Shown piece after piece: positions 60,901 to 64,000 of a DNA stretch of 64,000 bases. Made by a program: the position numbers and the translations under genes. Under the pieces are notes generated by a model, which saw only the letters and a program-made list of their open reading frames with translations, had not been told where the DNA came from and ran no database searches. Positions within the stretch are counted from its first letter, which is position 1; each line of letters starts with the position of its first letter. Source of the DNA: Heterobilharzia americana (Eukaryota; Platyhelminthes; Trematoda; Strigeidida; Schistosomatidae); assembly GCA_944470555.2 (NCBI GenBank), contig OX104132.1, positions 19,477,755-19,541,754 on the forward strand, written 5' to 3'.

Positions 60901-61674
60901 AGTGAGTATTAGTGAGTGTATGTTTAAAACCTGAATCATGAAGGTCAAGGTAAATGACAGTTTCTGTTGCAAGATTTATCCCATTTTAGTTTGACTAGAT
61001 CAGAAAACTTATGTAATATAGAGATATCTCATTCAATGAGGAATGTTTCAAACATTTCAGGTAATTTGAAACTCGTCTAATCTATTGCTCTGGATCTGTT
61101 ATCACTTCTGTGCGTGTTGCCTTATAACTTTCTTCAAATATCCTTATATTTTCATTTTCCCTGGAGGCTGAAATACGAACGTTTATTAAAGATTGATGTT
61201 GAAAATAGCAGAAATAACAATTTCAGCAGAACAACAAGAATGAATCCATTTAAATACTTCAACTGTTTATCTCCAACTGTTTGCAACACAAGTTATAGTT
61301 TATATCCGGCGAACTTTAATTTATAAGGACTAAAATACTATCAATAATTAGAACACATAGGAGTCAACATAATTTTATGTAGAAGTGCGCCAACCAGTCC
61401 GAATGTTAGCAGAAGATATAAGGGTATAAGGATCATAAACGTCTGTGAATGAAATCTATTGGAAATTGATAGCAGTAGATATATTCGTTTTGGGTCTATG
61501 AATATGAGATCAATTAAGTAAATCGGTAGATAACAAATTAAGAAAAAACGTGTAAAGTTCAATTAATCTGAATATAACAGGTTGAATAAAAGATGATTTA
61601 ATAAAGTAAGAATGAAAGTTAAAATGCAGACCTAATAAGAAAACTATACAAAAAAGCAACAGCAACACCACTTA
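57911..61674. other. AT-rich stretch without recognised features
   Basis: The longest open stretch (57989-58342 +, 117 codons) has no recognisable domain and no splice context. Short open stretches at 58945, 59045 (-), 61114 and 61341 (-) look like chance. No RNA gene seen. Confidence 0.3.
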
Positions 61675-61745
61675 TTGGGAGACAGACATATCCAGGTGAA
61701 GACTCCAAATAGGACGAAACGAGCGTTTTGCGTCTCCTTACAAGC
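61675..61745 (+). repeat. Smα-type hammerhead remnant
   Basis: tatccagGTGAAGACTCC, AAATAGGACGAAAC, then a GAGCG...GCGTC segment. The loop AAATAGGACGAAAC is that of the Smα hammerhead. The first core base is G instead of C and the base pair next to the core in stem II is lost. No clear tRNA-like part upstream. Confidence 0.5.
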
Positions 61746-62496
61746 CTTATTTACCAGTCATACTAACCATGAAAGTTAAAACATGGACGTAACAGAAAGA
61801 TTATGCAGCCAAGTAAAGGTCTGTTATTGGGTAACCAGAACAGAGGGAGAATAATGATGTCTTCGTTTTGAACATGTAAATCAGTGTTCAGGCGCTTGGT
61901 AGCGATAGCGAGAGGGGACCTAACGAGACTTGAACGAATTTGTTTGCTAGGTATCCTAATGTTCTGTGTCAACCGAATAGTGGGTGATTGAACTGTTGAA
62001 ATTATTGTCTCTCCTAAGTAACAAGTCATTTGGAGCGTGTTGAGAAAATCTAAGGTAGGTTTTTCTTTTGTTCCTATAATTCAGCTGCTTGTTAACGATA
62101 CACAAATTGCTACATATATCTAGACACAATACAGAAAGTGTATCCATCCGATTTATCTGTATTAGTAAAAATGTTGTTAAGTACAAGGAAAAGAACTTGT
62201 CTGCAGGAGAAGTGCTTAAATGTGTTACCTTCAGTTGTCTGTAGATTTTTCTTGAAGTAATACCATTTTTCAGGGTAAGACGTACGAACACTGACCTATT
62301 GTCTACTTAAGACTTTATTGGGGATTTTCCAAAGTCTCTGTCTTATTTCTGACAGACGTGTGAATAGCTTTTTTGTATGCATTTGTCAATTATGTGCAAT
62401 TCCTACTTTATTTTATCGCTTAAGCATATAATTCTTGATCTACTGCTCGTTTGTGGACCACTGGAAAAAAGCTGTTTCATATTCTCTTTCCACCAG

Positions 62497-62597
62497 CTGA
62501 TGTTAGAGGAGCACCAGCCAATCTACTTTTGCATGGCTATGACAAGAAAACGGGACTTACCACCACTTTGGTGTTCCGCAACAAACTCAACTTGAAT
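62497..62597 (+). CDS. Orphan internal exon of an unidentified gene
   Basis: A strong polypyrimidine acceptor (tattctctttccaccag, ending 62496) and a perfect donor (aat|gtaagt, 62597/62598) bound 101 bp. It opens in phase 1 (two bases complete a split codon) and reads DVRGAPANLLLHGYDKKTGL and TTTLVFRNKLNLN, a composition more protein-like than the other two frames. I do not recognise the family and find no neighbouring exon, so the partner exons would lie in the flanks or outside the window. Confidence 0.4.
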
Positions 62598-62864
62598 GTA
62601 AGTACCACTGAAGCCCCTTACCAGGTGGGATGGATCTTATGTCTCATTCACCATCACAATCAAGTTTCTGACAGATAGATTGAAGAAATACTTTATCGAT
62701 TAACTAGACTATTCAAAGTGGCCAACAGTTCCGTTTAGAATCCTGTCAAGAGTGACACAGTTACTATTCTGCTGTCGTTTACCATTCTCAGATTTTTTGG
62801 CATCAATAACATAGCCAGTTCATAGTTTTAAGTTGGCATTCACTGTAAACTGACATTATTTGGA

Positions 62865-63022
62865 GAACTCTTTAAAAACCTGGGGGCGCTGGGAGCTGTC
62901 TTATCCTAGTATAGGATTCCTCAGCAGTACTCACTCATCAGGGATCGAATTTATATCCTTCACTTTTCTTGGTGAGCACGTTACCATTAAGCTACTGAGT
63001 TAGGATCCAGTGGTTCACATAT
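62865..63022 (-). repeat. Hammerhead-bearing SINE, family B, copy 4
   Basis: On the minus strand: cactggatcctaactcagta, gcttaatggtaacgtgctc, a B-box region (attcgatccctgatg), then CTGCTGAGGAATCCTATACT with AGGAT. Stem II pairs perfectly (AUCC/GGAU), but the GAAA strand has drifted to AAGA. It lies head to head with copy 5. Confidence 0.55.
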
Positions 63023-63124
63023 ACTTACTCGCGTCAATTTGCGATATAGTGCGACTATCATCCACCGTGCGTATTTATTTTCACATCCGACTTGGTCTGC
63101 TATCACTTCTGATCTGAACTTCAA

Positions 63125-63312
63125 GAAATCGTATCTCGAAGCATATCACTAACGAGCATTGAAACGTGAAGATCCTGGGTTCGATCCCTAGTGGATTGTG
63201 GGTGCGCACTACTGAGGACTTCCATACTAGGATAACATAGTTGTCCCATGCTGCCAGTTTTTCAACGGTCCTCCAACTGATGTCATTCAGTGATGAATAC
63301 CACCTTGAAAAT
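63125..63312 (+). repeat. Hammerhead-bearing SINE, family B, copy 5
   Basis: A clean B-box (cctgggttcgatccctagtg), then GCGCACTACTGAGGA, a stem II region ending ACTAGGAT, AACATAGTTGTCCC, and the shared tail (ggtcctccaactgatgtca, gtgatgaataccaccttgaa). The GAAA core strand is mutated. Confidence 0.55.
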
Positions 63313-64000
63313 AATATAAATTTTAACATTCTATAAAGTTATCTTCTGGAACCAAAGTTCAAGGGTAGAAAAATAGATTTTCCAAAGAAAAACCATGAAG
63401 AAGTGCCCTCAAAAAACCAGGAAAGTTAATGACCATGTGAGTAAAGCATGTTGAAGATAGTCCTTATTCAACACATTTTAGCCAGAGGTGTAGAATTTCT
63501 CACAGTGAAATCTTATATTCAGTCATTGTTTATCTGAAACTTACGATGCTAATGGAGAAGATCCAGCAAACTTCGGCCACATACCTGAAATAGTTCTAAG
63601 AATTAGAATGCAACAATGAATTAGAACGTATTTGAAAACTTCAACAATGATTATATGAATCCCGTAATTTTTATTTTGATACTTCAATATATTTCGCTAT
63701 ATATGAAACTAATGGAAGTCACTTTTTCATTTTCATAATTATGAAAGTTCATAGTGTTTCTTCTGACTCACTATTCACCTAGATATTTCTCTTGTTTTCT
63801 GAAACTTGTTTCAACATACAATTTTGTGTTTTCCCCAATCTGTTTAAATCACCTGGTTTTATGTGGTATTTTGTGTATAACCTTTAATCATTATGGTATT
63901 AAGCTTAACTTTGTTTTTTTAATTGCATAAACCAGGCTTGATATTTGATTAGAAATGCCAACAAGTAAATTTATTGGGTATCTGAATAGATGAAATGGAT
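63313..64000. other. AT-rich end of window, nothing recognised
   Basis: No open frame, splice pair, SINE or LINE trace that I can support. Confidence 0.3.

Overview
The window looks like genomic DNA from a schistosome (blood fluke) or a close trematode relative. It is AT-rich and intron-rich, and it is crowded with flatworm retroelements: a CsRn1/Boudicca-type Ty3/Gypsy element, two Penelope-like elements, RTE/SR2-like and CR1/SR1-like LINEs, and tRNA-like SINEs that carry hammerhead-ribozyme motifs of the Smα type. The species cannot be fixed from the sequence alone.

Only one conserved cellular gene is clearly recognisable. It is the COP9 signalosome subunit 1 gene (CSN1/GPS1) on the + strand, from about 6.34 kb to 29.9 kb. 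I resolved ten exons by homology and splice sites: a 40-nt first intron, then large introns of 1.2-6 kb filled with repeats. All exon phases agree except in exon 7, where one T appears to be missing from a short T run. The gene model is otherwise intact, so this is probably an assembly or sequencing error, although a real lesion is possible.

Layout. 1-4742: Gypsy element on the - strand, cut by the window edge (integrase to 5' LTR). 4743-6340: no recognised gene. 6341-29930: CSN1, with these repeats in its introns: SINE copies near 7.8, 14.2, 17.6, 18.5 and 28.7 kb; a degraded RTE-like LINE at 9.17-11.94 kb; a pair of palindromic MITEs at 20.36-20.71 kb; a decayed Penelope-like element at 22.25-24.13 kb; RTE fragments at 24.15-24.86 and 28.87-29.29 kb; and a young-looking 5'-truncated RTE at 26.35-27.42 kb. 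30.8-33.5 kb: a second, nearly identical copy of the 9.17-11.94 kb RTE-like element. 33.64-34.35 kb: LINE RT fragment. 36.6-39.34 kb: Penelope-like element bounded by 270-bp inverted arms. 41.78-42.95 kb: CR1-like RT fragment. 43.53-43.70 kb: Smα-type SINE with a hammerhead. 43.77-45.41 kb: two 335-bp LTR-like repeats in inverted orientation. 46.8-49.7 kb: CR1-like LINE on the - strand. 52.6-56.75 kb: GC-rich decayed CR1-like LINE on the + strand with a PHD-type ORF1. 56.8-64 kb: mostly featureless AT-rich DNA, with more hammerhead SINEs at 62.9-63.3 kb and one orphan exon at 62.5 kb.

The most interesting signal is a repeat family in six copies that joins a tRNA-like Pol III promoter to a hammerhead-ribozyme core different from the classical Smα loop. 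Other points worth checking are the inverted-arm Penelope element, the MITE pair, the recurrent loss of catalytic Asp in reverse transcriptases, and the CSN1 exon-7 frameshift. All calls rest on reading the sequence by eye; no database search was run.
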